Positions 20,001 to 30,438 of a stretch of 52,500 nt of DNA are shown here, in pieces; the stretch's first letter is position 1, and the number at the start of each line of letters is the position of its first letter. Made by a program: the position numbers and the translations under genes. This stretch comes from Symbiodinium natans (Eukaryota; Sar; Dinophyceae; Suessiales; Symbiodiniaceae). Location of the stretch: contig CAJNDS010000437.1 in the NCBI GenBank assembly GCA_905221605.1, positions 17,501 through 70,000 of the forward strand. Reading direction: 5' to 3'. A model generated the notes under the pieces. It was not told the DNA's origin. It ran no database searches and saw only the letters and a program-made list of their open reading frames with translations.

Positions 20001-21767
20001 AGGTACAAACTCCCAAACCCTTTAGACCCCTAAACCTCTAAACCTCTAAACCTCTAAACCTCTAAACCTCTAAACCTCTAAACCTCTAAACCTCTAAACC
20101 TCTAAACCTCTAAACCTCTAAACCTCTAAACCTCTAAACCTCTAAACCTCTAAACCTCTAAACCTCTATCTAAACCTCTAAACCTCTAAACCTCTAAACC
20201 TCTAAACCTCTGAACCTCTAAACCTCTAAACCTCTAAACCCTAAACCCTAGACCCTAAACCCTACCCGGTGCATCAGACGTCTGGCCTTCAACCAGTCCA
20301 TAGACCCGGGTTGCCTACAGCCCCACTCAACCCAAAGCCCTAAGCCCTAAACCCTACATAGCCCTAAACCCTAAATGCACCTCAAACCCTAAAACCTCAA
20401 CCCTACATAGCCCTAAACCCCTCTAAACCCTTAAATCCCTCAAAGCCCTAAAACCCTCAACCCCCTATAGCGCCTGCGGCTCCGTGTGGCCCTCGGGGTG
20501 AGCGGAGACCTGGAACCCTGGCGGCAGGGCCTCGCCCGGTGCAAACCTTGGAGGGCTTAGGGTGTAGGGTTGAGGGTTTGGGGTTTGGGGTTTAGGTTTT
20601 AGGGTTTGGGGTTTGGGGTTTGGGGTTTGGGGTTTGGGGTTTGGGGTTTGGGGTTTGGGGGTTCAGGGATTTGGGGCTGAGGGACGGCTTTTTGAGGCGG
20701 TTTGGGGGGGTTCCAGGGTTTTAGGGTTTTAGGGTTTTAGGGTTTTAGGGTTTTAGGGTTTTAGGGTTTTAGGGTTTAGGGTTTAGGGTTTAGGGTTTAA
20801 GGTTTAGGGTTTAGGGTTTAGGGTTTAGGGTTTAGGGTTTAGGGTTTAGGGTTTAGGGTTTAGGGTTTAGGGTTTAGGGTTTAGGGTTTAGGGTTTAGGG
20901 TTTGTTTAGGGTTTAATTAGGGTTTAGGGTTTAGGGTTTACAGGCGCGACCTGCTACAACTGTGTTTAACCCCTAGAAACCCTGAATCGGGTTTGGGGTT
21001 ACAGCTTTGAGAGGTTTGGTGGTTTCTAGGGCTCAGCATCTCTCATTTAGGGTTTAGGGTTTAGGGTTTAGGGTTTAGGGTTTAGGGTTCAGGGTTTAGG
21101 GTTTAGGGTTTAGGGTTTAGGGTTTAGGGTTTAGGGTTTAGGCTTTAGGGTTTAGGGTTTAGGGTTTAGGGCTTTAGGGACCCCCCTCAAGCCTGAGTCG
21201 AGGTCCCTGCCACTTGCCCTGAGCGTGGTCCAGAGCCGAGTTGAGCTGCTGCCCAAATTGGTCTGGGCAGTGGGGGGGGACATATTTTGGGAAGGGGGAA
21301 GGGCGGCGTGGCGGGGTCAGCCCTACCCTAAACCCTAAACCCTAAACCCTAAACGCGAGACCCTAAACCCTAAGCCCGAACACGACCTTTGGCTAAGCCA
21401 GAAAGAGCTGCAAGTCTCAAAAACATCCCAAAAGGCCCCCCGTAACACAAGAAACAGTGCAGGCCTTGGAGTTTCGGGTTTAGGGCCTTGGGGTTCAGGG
21501 TATAGGGTTCAGGGTTCAGGGTTCAGGGTTCAGGGTTCAGGGTTCAGGGTTCAGGGTTCAGGGTTCAGGGTTCAGGGTTCAGGGTTCAGGGTCAGAGCTT
21601 CAAGGCATTGTGCGGTGCTTCTTCTCTTTGGTTTGGCCAAGGCTGGAGCAACAGCACGGCTGAACCATGGGAAGACAAGGGGATGGCCCTCAAAACCTTC
21701 TAAAAAAAATTGGTTGAGGGTTTAGGGTTAGGGTTTAGGGTTTGGTTTAGGGTTTAGGGTTTAGGGT

Positions 21768-21855
<88 letters not shown>

Positions 21856-24800
21856 GATTGAGGATTGAGGGTTGAACCTCGTAAACCCAATAAGGGGAAA
21901 CATATAATACCCCAAGCGCCTATCCACCACCCGCCACCCACCACCCACCACCCACCACCCACAACCCACCACCCACCACCCACCACCCCAAGTGCCGCTG
22001 ACGAGCCTAAACTCAGAAGGTTCTCAAGGGACGGGGCTTCCTGAAAAGTAGGTACCTAAAAAACCTTAGTGAAGCTGAGGGAGTAGTAGGGAGTAGTAGG
22101 GAACCTTTAAAAAAAAACAAAAAAATAAGGGTTTGGGGTTTAGGGTTTAGGGTTTAGGGTTTAGGGTTTAGGGTTTAGGGTTTAGGGTTTAGGGTTTAGG
22201 GAAACTATGCCCGACTCACAAAGTCGAGTCTCTGAAGTTGCTCACCACCATCGACTGGGCCTTCGGCGGCAGGATCAGGGTTTAAGGGTTTGGGGTTGAG
22301 GGTTCAGGGTTCAGGGTTGAGGGTTTAGGGTTTAGGGTTTAGGGTATAGGGTTCAGGGTTTAGGGTTTAGGGTTTAGGGTTTAGGGTTCAGGGTATAGGG
22401 TTCAGGGTTTGGGGTTTAGGGTTTAGGGTTTAGGGTTTGGGGCTTAGGGTTTAGGGCTTAGGGCTTAGGGTTTCGGGCTTTCCTATGACAGCATGTCCGG
22501 AATCGACTCAACTCGGAAGGTCCCAAACCCCGTAAGCCCCCCAACCCGAAGCCTACCCCAAGCCCTCGACCTACTTGGAGGTTCAAGGGGTACCTTATCT
22601 CAAACTATGACTGCACTTGTAAGCCCCCTACGTGTTAAGTAACAGGTACAAGTGCCCATGAACCTCGAAGTAGATCGATCTCCTCTCAGCCTTGAAGCCA
22701 CAACCCCAACCAAAACCGCAAGCCTGAACCCACGGCCCCCTCCCCTCAAAAGCCGAAAAATTTGAAAAAAAAAAAAAAAAAGACTTAAGTAGCCGAAACC
22801 CCGGACCCTTAACCTCTTAAACGCCCAAACCCTAAACCCTAAACGCTAAACCGCGGACGGCCTGCTGCAGGTTGCTGCCAACATTCTGCGCGCGCGGAAG
22901 CCGAGGGGGGGAGGGGGACAGGGATCAGTTTCAGGTTCAGGATTTCGGGGTCTAGAGTTTAGAGTTTAGGGTTTAGGGCTTGGGGGGGAGGGGGTGACTG
23001 GGTGGCGATAAGCAGGGTTAACAGCAAGGTAACCTGCCACCTAGCGAAGGGAGCTCTATCATTTCTTATTCCTACCCACGAGCCTTGGATAAACCCTATA
23101 CCCCAAACCCCAAACCCCAAACCCTTAGCGCTTTGACCCCTTCACCCTGAGCCCCAAAACCCCGAAACCCCGAAATCCCAGAACCCCAAAATCTCAAAAC
23201 CGCAAAACCCCAAAACTCCAAAACCCCAAAATCCCAAAAACTCCAAAACCTCAAAACCCCAAGACCCCAAACCCAAAACCGCAACACCCCAAAACCCCAA
23301 AATCCCAAAACTCCAAAGCTTCAAAACCCTACACCCCCCAAACCCCGAAATCCCCAAACCCCAAGACCCTAAAGCCCGAGGCCTAAACACTAAACCCTAA
23401 ACCCCAATCCCTGAACCCTAAACCCTAAACTCTAAACCCTAAACCCCAACCCCGGACCCTGTACCTTCAATTGCTCATATAGGAGGTTCAGGGTTTAGGG
23501 TGTAGGGTTGAAGGCTTCGGGCTTCCTATACAGTGCTACAGCTTAGGCTTAGGGCTTAGTCAGCGTGTGCAACACGGTAAAAAAACCTAAAGGCGCCAAC
23601 TACACAGCAAACAGCGGCTGGCCAGATCGTTGCGATCTGATCATGCAGGTTTTAACTCTCCAGCTTTCAGGAACTTGAGCGCCTTCCAACCCCTAAACCC
23701 CTTTAGGGTCTAGGGCTTAGGGTTTAGGGTGTAGGGTGTAGGGTTGAGGGTTTAGGGTCCTAAACCAGGGTTTTGGGTTGAGGCTTTCGGCTTGAAGGCT
23801 TCAATCCGGAACCTGGAAGCAAGTTGAACCCTCTCATGAGACCTTGACCCTCCCTCACCACCCCCCAGCAACGCGCCTGCATGTACTGCTGTCCGGACTG
23901 CAAGCAGGGGGAGATCACGTGGACCCTGACCCTAACCCTGAACTCTCCCCCTAAACCCCAAACCGTAAACCCTGAACCCTAAACCCTGAACCCTGAACCC
24001 TAAGCCATAAACCCTAAACCCTAAACCCTAAACCCTAAACTTAAAGCGCCCCTCGAGTCTGGGCACGCTCCGTAGCTCCTAACGCACAAACCCCCAGACT
24101 GCGCTGTGACGCCAAAAGCTATGAAGACCCTACAACTTCTAAAGTTCGGTTTGGGGTTTAGGGTTAGGGTTTCGGGGTTTAGGGCTTAGGGTTCAGGGTT
24201 TAGGATTGAGGGTTTGGGGATTTGAATGCTACCTCTTACAACGCTGACTCTCCGCTCTCCCTTGTGAATTCAGGGCTTCGTCTCGCAGTGTCCGCCTGAA
24301 GCATGTGGGGAGTTTGGCCCCTTACCTTCTTTAAAGGGTTCTGATTTATGGGCCCTTGGGTTGTATATTTCAAGGGCCCACATTTATAGACCCCCCCCCC
24401 CCGCCCCTAAACCCTAAAACACGCACGACAGCAATCCAGAAAAGCCCTCAGACGAGAAAGGTAGCAAGGCCAGCTGAGCGATCTCTCAGCCTTAACGATG
24501 CAATCCTAAACCCTAAAACCTAACATGAGCAACAGCACACTTAGGGCTCAAACCCTAAACCCTAAGCCCTAAGCCCTAAACCCTAAACCTTAAACCCCAA
24601 ACCCTAAACCCTAAACCCTAAACCCTAAACCCTCAACCTCACCCCTCACCCCTCACCCCTCACCCCTCACCCCTCACCCCTCACCCCTCACCCCTCACCC
24701 CTCACCCCTCACCCCTCACCCCTCACCCCTTCACCCCTCACCCCTTGCCAGACGTGCGCCTGCAGGTACTGCTGCCCGGCTTGCTGGGCGTTCTGCGAGC

Positions 24801-27800
24801 AAAGGAGAGGATTAGGGGGACCCTTGGGGATATAGACCCTCTCAATAAGATCCTTGTTTAAGAGAGCCAGAAGAGGGTTAAGAAGGGTTCCCTTTTAAGG
24901 ACACATGGAGGGGTGTCCTCAACTATGGGGGGGGGGGGGGGGCATGCTGAAACCCGGCCCCAAGCTGTAAGGAATACAGGGACTCATCTTTGGCTGTCCG
25001 AAACTGTGAGCCACCGGCCCTAGACTACGATCGATATACTAAAGGGGAGACCGGTAAGGAACCCTAACCCTAAACCCTAAACCCTAAACCCTAAACCCTA
25101 AACCCTAAACCCTAAACCCTCAAGATGCTCCAGCCTATATTTACGAAAGCCCGCAAAAAAGACAAAAAAAAAAAAAGACCCTGCGCTGAAATCTGCGACC
25201 CTTTGAGCCCTCAAGACCTCAGGCAATCGAACGGTGTACAGGGTTTAGGAGTTTGGAGTTTAGGGTTTAGGGTTTAGGGTTTAGGGTTTAGGGTTTAGGG
25301 TTTAGGGTTTAGGGTTTAGGGTTTAGGGTTTAGGGTTTAGGGTTTAGGGTTTAGGGTTTAGGGTTTAGGGTTTAGGGTTTAGGGTTTAGGGTTAGGGTTC
25401 CCGCTTTCCTGGACAACTCCGGTGCCTGGAACCAAAAGGGCCACGCGGGCTCGATTTTTGTTTGGCTCCCCGGAAAACCGTGCTTTCCAGCCACCATTGA
25501 ACTCCTCCTTCGGAATTTGGGGGAGTCGAGCCCTAAACCCTAAACCCTAAACCCTAAACCCTGAACCCTAAACCCTAAACCCTAAACCTTAAACCCTAAA
25601 CCCTAAACCCTAAACCCTAAACCCTAAACCCTAAACCTTAAACCCTAAACCCTAAACCCTAAACCCTAAACCCTAAACCCTACCCCCTAAACCCTAAACC
25701 CTAAACCCTAAACCCCCTCTCATGACTGAGCCCACAAGCCCCTCCCGCACCCCCCCCCACTCCAAAGAAACGCGCCTGGAGGTACTGCTGTCCGGCCTTC
25801 AAGCAGGGGATCACATGACACCCGCCAAAGGCCCAAAGACCCTAAGGGTCTGGGGTTTAGGGTTTAGGGTTTAGGGTTTAGGGTTTAGGGTTTAGGGTTT
25901 AGGGTTTAGGGTTTAGGGTTTAGGGCTTGGGGTTTAGGGTTTAGAGCCTTTGGGAAGCCGACCCCAAGGCTCCCTCTACCCTAAACCCCGATTCTGGGTA
26001 AAGATGCCGAAGACAAAGCCCTCTTAGTAGCCCAGCAACCATATTCTAATAAGGGCACCACGTTTTTTACCCTATTTTGGGTTTAGGGTTTAGGGTTTAG
26101 GGTTCAGGTTTTAGGGTAATAAGGACACTCTTTGTGGGGTTGGGGGAACCCAGGATCCAAAAAGAAAGGGTAAAGGCTACCAGTGGGCTACCAAGCCCTC
26201 AACACCCTGTGCTCCGAAAGTCGAACGCCCTGAAGGCCCCACACCTGGGCTTTAAACGCTCCCACGTTCCACACGCCTTACGCCCGCACCCTACCCTAAG
26301 CCCGAAACCCTACAAACCCAAAACTCAGAACCCTAAACCCTACAAACCCTAAACCCTAAACCCTAAACCCTAAACCCTAAACCCTAAACCCTAAACCCTA
26401 AACCCTAAACCCTAAACCCTAAACCCCCCACAAAAACCCTGAACCTTAAGGTTGAAACCCGTGTCAATCCTCCCCTTCCCCCCGCCCCCTAAAAGGGATG
26501 CGCCTGCGCCTGGCCCTGGAGGTACTGCTGTCCCGACTGCAAGGAGGGGAGTTTAGGGTTTAGGGTTTAGGGTTTAGGGTTTAGGGTTTAGGGATTAGGG
26601 TTTAGGGTTTAGGGCTTAGGGCTTAGGGCTTAGGGCTTAGGGCTTAGGGCTTAGGGCTTAGGGCTTAGGGCTTAGGGCTTAGGGCTTAGGGCTTAGGGCT
26701 TAGGGCTTAGGGCTTAGGGTTTGGGGTTGGAAGTTTAGGGTTTAAGGTCCTGTAACCAACAACCCAAAAGGCCTCTCAGAAGACTAGTGAAGCCGCTCCA
26801 TTCTTGGGTAAGCTCCACCGATCCCAAACGCAAACAAGCCCAGACCTTATGTCGCAAAGTCCAGCAAGGCACTTCTTCAGACTTTGGGGCTTAGGAGTTT
26901 AGCGGCTCTACAGCGAAGATCTTTAGTAGTTCATTGTAGCAACCCAGTGAGTCCAAAGACCGAACGACCCTTCATTAAGGAATAGTACCTTGAAGTTCCT
27001 CATTCAAAGTGGGGTACGTTCTTCAGGTTTAGGGTTTAGGGACGAGGGCTTCGGCTGCATTGGGTGTCTAGGAACAGCATCAAGCACGGTGAGACAAGAA
27101 TTCTGGACCCTAAACCCTAAACCCTAAAGCCCGAGACTCGCCCCAATGCCCCAACCGTAGTGGCTCTCAGTTGGTTTGGCCGTTAGAAGGATGTCTTAGG
27201 GTTCAGGGTTTAGGGTTTAGGGTTTAGGGTTTAGGGTTTAGGGTTTAGGGTTTAGCAGAAGGTACCAAATGCCGAAATTCCCCCTATTAGGCACTAGTCT
27301 GACGGTCGTGCCCTGATCTGAGCTCTGTACCTCCTGTTGTTGCCCCAACTGCTTTTACGTCCCCGTGCCCTGAAAAAACCAAACGTATCAACGGGGCAGC
27401 ACTTGGCTGCCACTGCATCCAGGGCGCTCAGATTATTCAGTAGGGGATAGGATTAGGGGGACCCTTGGGGATATAGACCCTCTGAATAAGGTCCCTGTTT
27501 AAGGGAGCCAGAAGAGGGTTAAGACGGGGTTCCCTTTTAAGGGTCCCCCTTATCCTACCTGGAATTCAGTGGGGAGCACTTGCCGAAGCACTTCTCGAGA
27601 TCGTGGATCTTTACACGACCTCTTCTTTGTGATCTTGTCCCAGATGCGGACGGCCGTCTAAATCTACTTCTTGCTGATCTCGGAGAGCTGGGAGGGAGCC
27701 CTAAACCCTAAACCCTAAACCCCAAACCGAATTCTCGAACTGCTGCTCCCAAAGCTTGGCCTGCTGCTTCACGCTGAGCTTGGATGCCGCCATCTCTGAT

Positions 27801-28233
27801 GCGCACTCAAACGACCCGTGGAGCCCCACACTAGACAGCCTGGACCCTGGACCCTAAACCCTAAACCCTAAACCCTAAACCCTAAACCCTAAACCCTAAA
27901 CCCTAAACCCTAAACCCTAAACCCTAAACCCTAAACCCTAAACCCTAAACCCTACCTAAACCCTAAACCCTAAACCCTAAACCCTAAACCCTAAACCCTA
28001 AACCCTAAACCCTAAACCCTAAACCCTAAACCCTAAACCCTAAACCCTAAACCCTACCCAAGCCCTAAAAACCCTGCACCTGGACGTACTGCACGGGCTG
28101 CCTTTGGTGGCGAGCTTTGGGATCTCTGTGGGCTTAGGATTTCACCTGGCTTTTCGGGTTGACACTGGCTCTCCTCTCTTCCCTTCCCTTCTCTTCGCTT
28201 CTCTTCTCCTGTCCGCTTTGCTTCTCTTCTCTG

Positions 28234-28274
<41 letters not shown>

Positions 28275-29572
28275 GGAACCTCTCCGTTCTCTGTGTCTCC
28301 ATGCGTCCGACTCTCTATGCTGTAGTTGTATGTCTGATAACTTAGGCTAACTAACCGAAACCTCCAAAAATGTCGCAAAGAAACCCTCCCTGAACACCCA
28401 AAACCACCTAATTAAGACCCTCAACCCCCGACCCAAACTTAGCTAAAAGTCCCCGAGAAAGACCAAAGGCGTTAGATCAAGCCGCCCCATGCGCAACCTA
28501 GCGCTTCCAACTTGAGCTGTTTTAGGGTTGGAGGTTAAGGGCTTTTGGGGGTTTAAGTTTTTGGGGTTTTAGGAGCTTAGGTTTTTTGGGGGTTTAGTGT
28601 TTGTTCTGGGTTTAGGGTTTAGGGTTTAGGGTTTAGGGTTTAGGGTTTAGGGTTTAGGGTTTAGGGTTTAGGGTTTAGGGTTTAGGGTTTAGGGTTTAGG
28701 GTTTAGGGTTTAGGGTTTAGGGTTTAGGGTTTAGGGTTTAGGGTTTAGGGTCGGCTCCTTAAGAATCCAGGTCACCGAACAACAACCCACTTGCCACCAA
28801 CCACACTTAAGCGGACCCGACTGACTTGGAGAGGGCCCAAAGAAACCGAGCGGCTGCATCGCGGCGGGATACGTCACCTTGGCGATTGAGTTATGGTTTA
28901 GGGCTTAGTGTTTAGGGTTCAGGGTTTAGGGTTTAGGGTTTAGGGTTTAGGGTTTAGGGTTTAGGGTTTAGGGTTTAGGGTTTAGGGTTTAGCGCGTCCG
29001 GGGCTGGAGTCGGCAACTCAGCAACGCACCCCGACAAGAAGTAGGAACAAGCTGCGAGGCTCGCGTAAACGGGCACGGCCTTCGAAATGCCCTAAACCCT
29101 AAACCCTAAACCCTAAACCCTAAACCCTGAACCCTGAAGGCCCGAACCCAAAACCCAAAACCCTAAGCCCTAGTGTACTTCAACCCAAAAGCCAAAGCCG
29201 TACATTCCCCTCAACCCTGAAACCTTGAACCCTCAAAACCTAAACCCTTACCGCCCCCCCCCCACCCCAGCCCTCCCAACCCCCCGCCCCCCACCCCCAC
29301 CCCCACCCCCCCCCCAAAAAAAAAAAAAAAAAAAACAATAGAAGGATAAAACATTGAAAACACAAGCACCAAAAAAAACACATGCACCCTCAAGAGCCCT
29401 AAACCCCAAACCCTACAAACCCTAAGCCCTATCAACCCCAAATCCCAAACCCCGAAACAGAAAAGCTGTCAATCCCTAAACCCTATAAACCCTAGAAACC
29501 CTGTGAACCCTATAAACCCGAAACCCCGAAACAGAAAAGCTGTCAATGAGAGCCAGCCGCAGGCTGAGCCAT
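17004..29572 (-). CDS. Gene II: Q-rich small protein, tandem copy with extra microexon
   Basis: Copy II. Exons from 5' to 3': 29627-29558 (ATG at 29572), 28877-28852, 28101-28080, 26536-26504, 25796-25776, 24792-24760, an extra exon 23897-23877, 22885-22862, 22260-22220 (3' edge uncertain), 21262-21205, 20546-20474, 19573-19525, 18964-18920, about 17674-17628, and 17037 to the stop at 17006-17004. The extra 21-nt exon adds one S-G-Q-Q-Y-M-Q motif without breaking frame. The exon at 17628-17674 has no AG at the usual acceptor and carries one extra base, so its splicing is doubtful. The 5' leader before the ATG has a 1-bp deletion relative to copies I and III, which supports the ATG at 29572 as the real start. 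The protein family is not recognised. Confidence 0.7.
17716..18483. repeat. GGGTTCA, TTTGGGG and CCCTAAA arrays
   Basis: GGGTTCA (about 17740-17870), TTTAGGG and TTAGGGG, then TTTGGGG to 18040. A foldback element follows at 18113-18238, then CCCTAAA at 18297-18483. This fills the gene II intron between exons 12 and 13. The long plus frame starting at 17638 is translated repeat. Confidence 0.9.
18113..18238. repeat. Foldback element, second GGGACCATG-family copy
   Basis: Ends AGCTACATGG and its complement. The core resembles 2712-2856, including GGGCCCA and CCCTTTA segments. Confidence 0.65.
19131..19445. repeat. CCCTAAA arrays, then short TTTAGGG
   Basis: About 130 bp at 19131-19267, more at 19295-19360, and inverted units at 19415-19445, in the gene II intron between exons 11 and 12. 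Confidence 0.9.
19590..20465. repeat. Degenerate TTTAGGG, then CCTCTAAA array
   Basis: TTTAGGG/TTGAGGG at 19590-19905, an 8-bp CCTCTAAA array at 20035-20240 (about 25 units), and CCCTAAA-like to 20465. The 8-bp array is a locally amplified variant. Confidence 0.85.
20555..21180 (+). repeat. TTTGGGG, TTTTAGGG and TTTAGGG arrays
   Basis: TTTGGGG to about 20660, an 8-bp TTTTAGGG run at 20708-20770, then TTTAGGG at 20770-20938 and 21047-21180. Three unit types are blocked side by side. Confidence 0.9.
21498..21875 (+). repeat. GGGTTCA array and GGGTTGA array
   Basis: About 13 GGGTTCA units at 21498-21592 and about 14 GGGTTGA units at 21765-21875, each homogeneous. The minus frames here (T-L-N-P-Q-P repeats) are translated repeat. 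A CCACCCA-type array follows at about 21925-21990. Confidence 0.9.
22130..22475 (+). repeat. TTTAGGG tracts flanking gene II exon 8
   Basis: A clean array at 22130-22201 and a mixed GGGTTCA/TTTAGGG tract at 22275-22475. Exon 8 lies between them. Confidence 0.85.
22573..22671. repeat. Foldback element of the 7679-7845 family
   Basis: 99 bp, ACTTGGAGGTTCAAGGGGTA at the left and a near complement ending CCTCGAAGT at the right, with a shortened core. Confidence 0.65.
23095..23460 (-). repeat. CCCCAAAA-type degenerate array
   Basis: Irregular 8-10 bp units (CCCCAAAAT, CTCAAAAC and similar). The long minus frames rich in G, F and W are by-products of the repeat. Confidence 0.85.
23877..23897 (-). 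CDS. Gene II extra microexon (21 nt)
   Basis: Encodes S-G-Q-Q-Y-M-Q with a TTGCAG acceptor and CAG/GCGC donor, in phase 0-0. It lies between the exons matching gene III exons 6 and 7. No counterpart was found in copies I or III, so it is a copy-specific gain (or two losses). Confidence 0.65.
23920..24215. repeat. Telomere-like tracts near the extra microexon
   Basis: CCCTAAA-like at 23920-24045 and TTTAGGG-like at 24150-24215, on the upstream side of the gene II extra microexon. Confidence 0.75.
24553..24745 (-). repeat. CCCTAAA then CACCCCT array
   Basis: CCCTAAA at 24553-24630 changes abruptly into a CACCCCT array (24636-24745, about 15 units), which ends 15 bp from gene II exon 6. Confidence 0.9.
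24808..24900. repeat. Foldback element, family with AGGATTAGGGGG end
   Basis: Left end AGGATTAGGGGGACCCTT as in 27448-27557; the right end is lost. The left end lies about 15 bp from the acceptor of gene II exon 6. Confidence 0.65.
25243..25950. repeat. TTTAGGG, CCCTAAA, exon 5, TTTAGGG
   Basis: TTTAGGG at 25243-25400, CCCTAAA at 25531-25713 and TTTAGGG at 25850-25950. Gene II exon 5 (25776-25796) is the only coding part. Confidence 0.9.
26334..26725. repeat. CCCTAAA, exon 4, TTTAGGG and GGGCTTA array
   Basis: CCCTAAA at 26334-26425 and TTTAGGG at 26550-26605, turning into about 16 homogeneous GGGCTTA units to 26725. Exon 4 of gene II (26504-26536) lies between. Confidence 0.9.
27448..27557. 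repeat. Foldback element, complete AGGATTAGGGGG copy
   Basis: 110 bp with inverted ends TAGGATTAGGGGGACCCTT and its near complement ending CCCCCTTATCCTA. The right end abuts the CAG/GTAGGA donor of the 27572-27793 pseudogene, so the element's terminal repeat forms the intron start. Confidence 0.75.
27572..27793 (-). pseudogene. Two-exon pseudogene with a telomere-like intron
   Basis: Exon 1 (27793-27728) begins ATG and reads M-A-A-S-K-L-S-V-K-Q-Q-A-K-L-W-E-Q-Q. It is followed by a 40-bp GT-AG intron (27727-27688) made mostly of TTTAGGG units. Removing it continues the frame as L-S-E-I-S-K-K, then stops at 27666-27664 and again two codons later. Sense resumes as T-A-V-R-I-W-D-K-I-T-K-K-R and, after a 1-bp shift, K-I-H-D-L-E-K-C-F-G-K. 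It ends at CAG/GTAGGA, where a foldback element begins. The protein is unknown. Two nonsense changes and a frameshift make it a pseudogene. Confidence 0.5.
27688..27727 (-). repeat. 40-bp telomere-like intron
   Basis: Begins GTTTGGGG, continues with three TTTAGGG units, and ends CTCCCTCCCAG. Unspliced reading hits a stop, whereas splicing keeps the frame. It is the shortest and cleanest example here of a telomere-like repeat acting as a complete GT-AG intron. Confidence 0.5.
27844..28058 (-). repeat. CCCTAAA array (about 30 units)
   Basis: One of the longest clean arrays, with one CCTACC interruption at about 27952. It ends 22 bp from gene II exon 3. Confidence 0.95.
28180..28275 (+). repeat. 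CT-rich and (CT)n microsatellite
   Basis: Pyrimidine-rich on plus, ending in about 20 CT units. Homologous intron positions at 13300-13360 (interrupted) and 40190-40262 ((CT)n) show it is an ancestral intron part. Frames rich in S and L, or in R and E, are by-products. Confidence 0.9.
28607..28992 (+). repeat. TTTAGGG arrays on both sides of gene II exon 2
   Basis: 28607-28752 (about 20 units) and 28905-28992 (about 12 units), in the same orientation. Confidence 0.95.
29447..29547. repeat. 27-bp direct repeat flanking a telomere-like insert
   Basis: 29447-29473 and 29521-29547 are identical and enclose 47 bp of CCCTAAA/CCCTATAAA-like sequence. Gene I has one copy of this conserved sequence near 15525. 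This looks like insertion with duplication of the target. Confidence 0.65.
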
Positions 29573-30002
29573 GACGGTCGCAACACCAGGAGGCAGATCG
29601 AGTGAGGAAAACTTTCAAGGCCGATGGCTGCGGCAGGGGTTTAGGGTTTAGGGTTTAGGGTTTCGGGTTTAGGGTTTCGGGCTTAGGGTTTAGGGTTTAG
29701 GGTTTAGGGGTAGAGTAGGTCTTAAAGAGGTTTACCGGGCTAGGGTTTAGGATGTCGGGTTTGGGGGTTTAGGGGGTGTAGGTTGGGGTTTAGGGTGTGC
29801 CCTAGACCGTTGAACCTATATCCTAGGTCGCAAAATGGATTTGTAAAGGAAGCCTAAACCCTCAAGCCTCAAGGGGGATATACCTAATCCCCATGAAAAA
29901 AGGGCGGGTTAAGGGGTTTCGAGTTTAGGCCTTGGGGTTTAGGACCCTAAACCCGTTAAAACAAAACCCTGAACCGCAAACCCTAAACCCTAAAAACGAC
30001 TT

Positions 30003-30438
30003 TTCTTCGAGCGCTGTAGGCAAAACATTGGCGGTGACACTGCGGTGAGAGCATCAGCAATGGGCACATTCTCCGGCATCATCAAATCCTCTAAGGTTTG
30101 GAAATTGGGGTTAGAAAGGGGTTCAGAGCCTCGGGGTTCACGCCAAACTGATCTTTTACAGCCAGAGACCGCCATTTTCAAGCGAAATATGTGGTACAGC
30201 CTGCCGGTCAACTTCATACCCGCCCCCAACTGAGACGGGCCATGGTGGAAAAGTGTTGCGCTGTGCCCAGAGTTAACGGTTTACGGTTTAGGGCCTAGGG
30301 TTTAGGGTTTAGGGTTTAGGGTGCATAGGGCTGCTGCACACAGCGCAACGTCCCGGACAACGGCATGGCCATGACCTTTTCAGGCTACCAGGGAACCGCC
30401 AGCCACACCATGCCAGAGCCCCTCGGTGGCCGAGGGGC
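30003..30438 (-). other. Conserved blocks between genes II and III
   Basis: Counterparts are 30003-30082, 30182-30271 and 30336-30438. The middle block reads G-P-S-Q-L-G-A-G-M-K-L-T-G-R on minus. Copy I has a 1-bp insertion in the same block, so it is probably not translated in both. The rightmost block holds a minus ATG (M-A-M-P-L-S-G-T-L-R) that could begin a leader exon. Confidence 0.5.

Noticed and set aside
21747-21986. Minus ORF with T-L-N-P-Q-P repeats
   Set aside because: Translation of GGGTTGA and CCACCCA arrays.
23096-23390. Minus ORFs rich in G, F, W and L
   Set aside because: Translation of a CCCCAAAA-type degenerate repeat. Two overlapping frames look equally good.
28054-28378. 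ORFs rich in R/E or S/L on both strands
   Set aside because: Translation of the (CT)n microsatellite.
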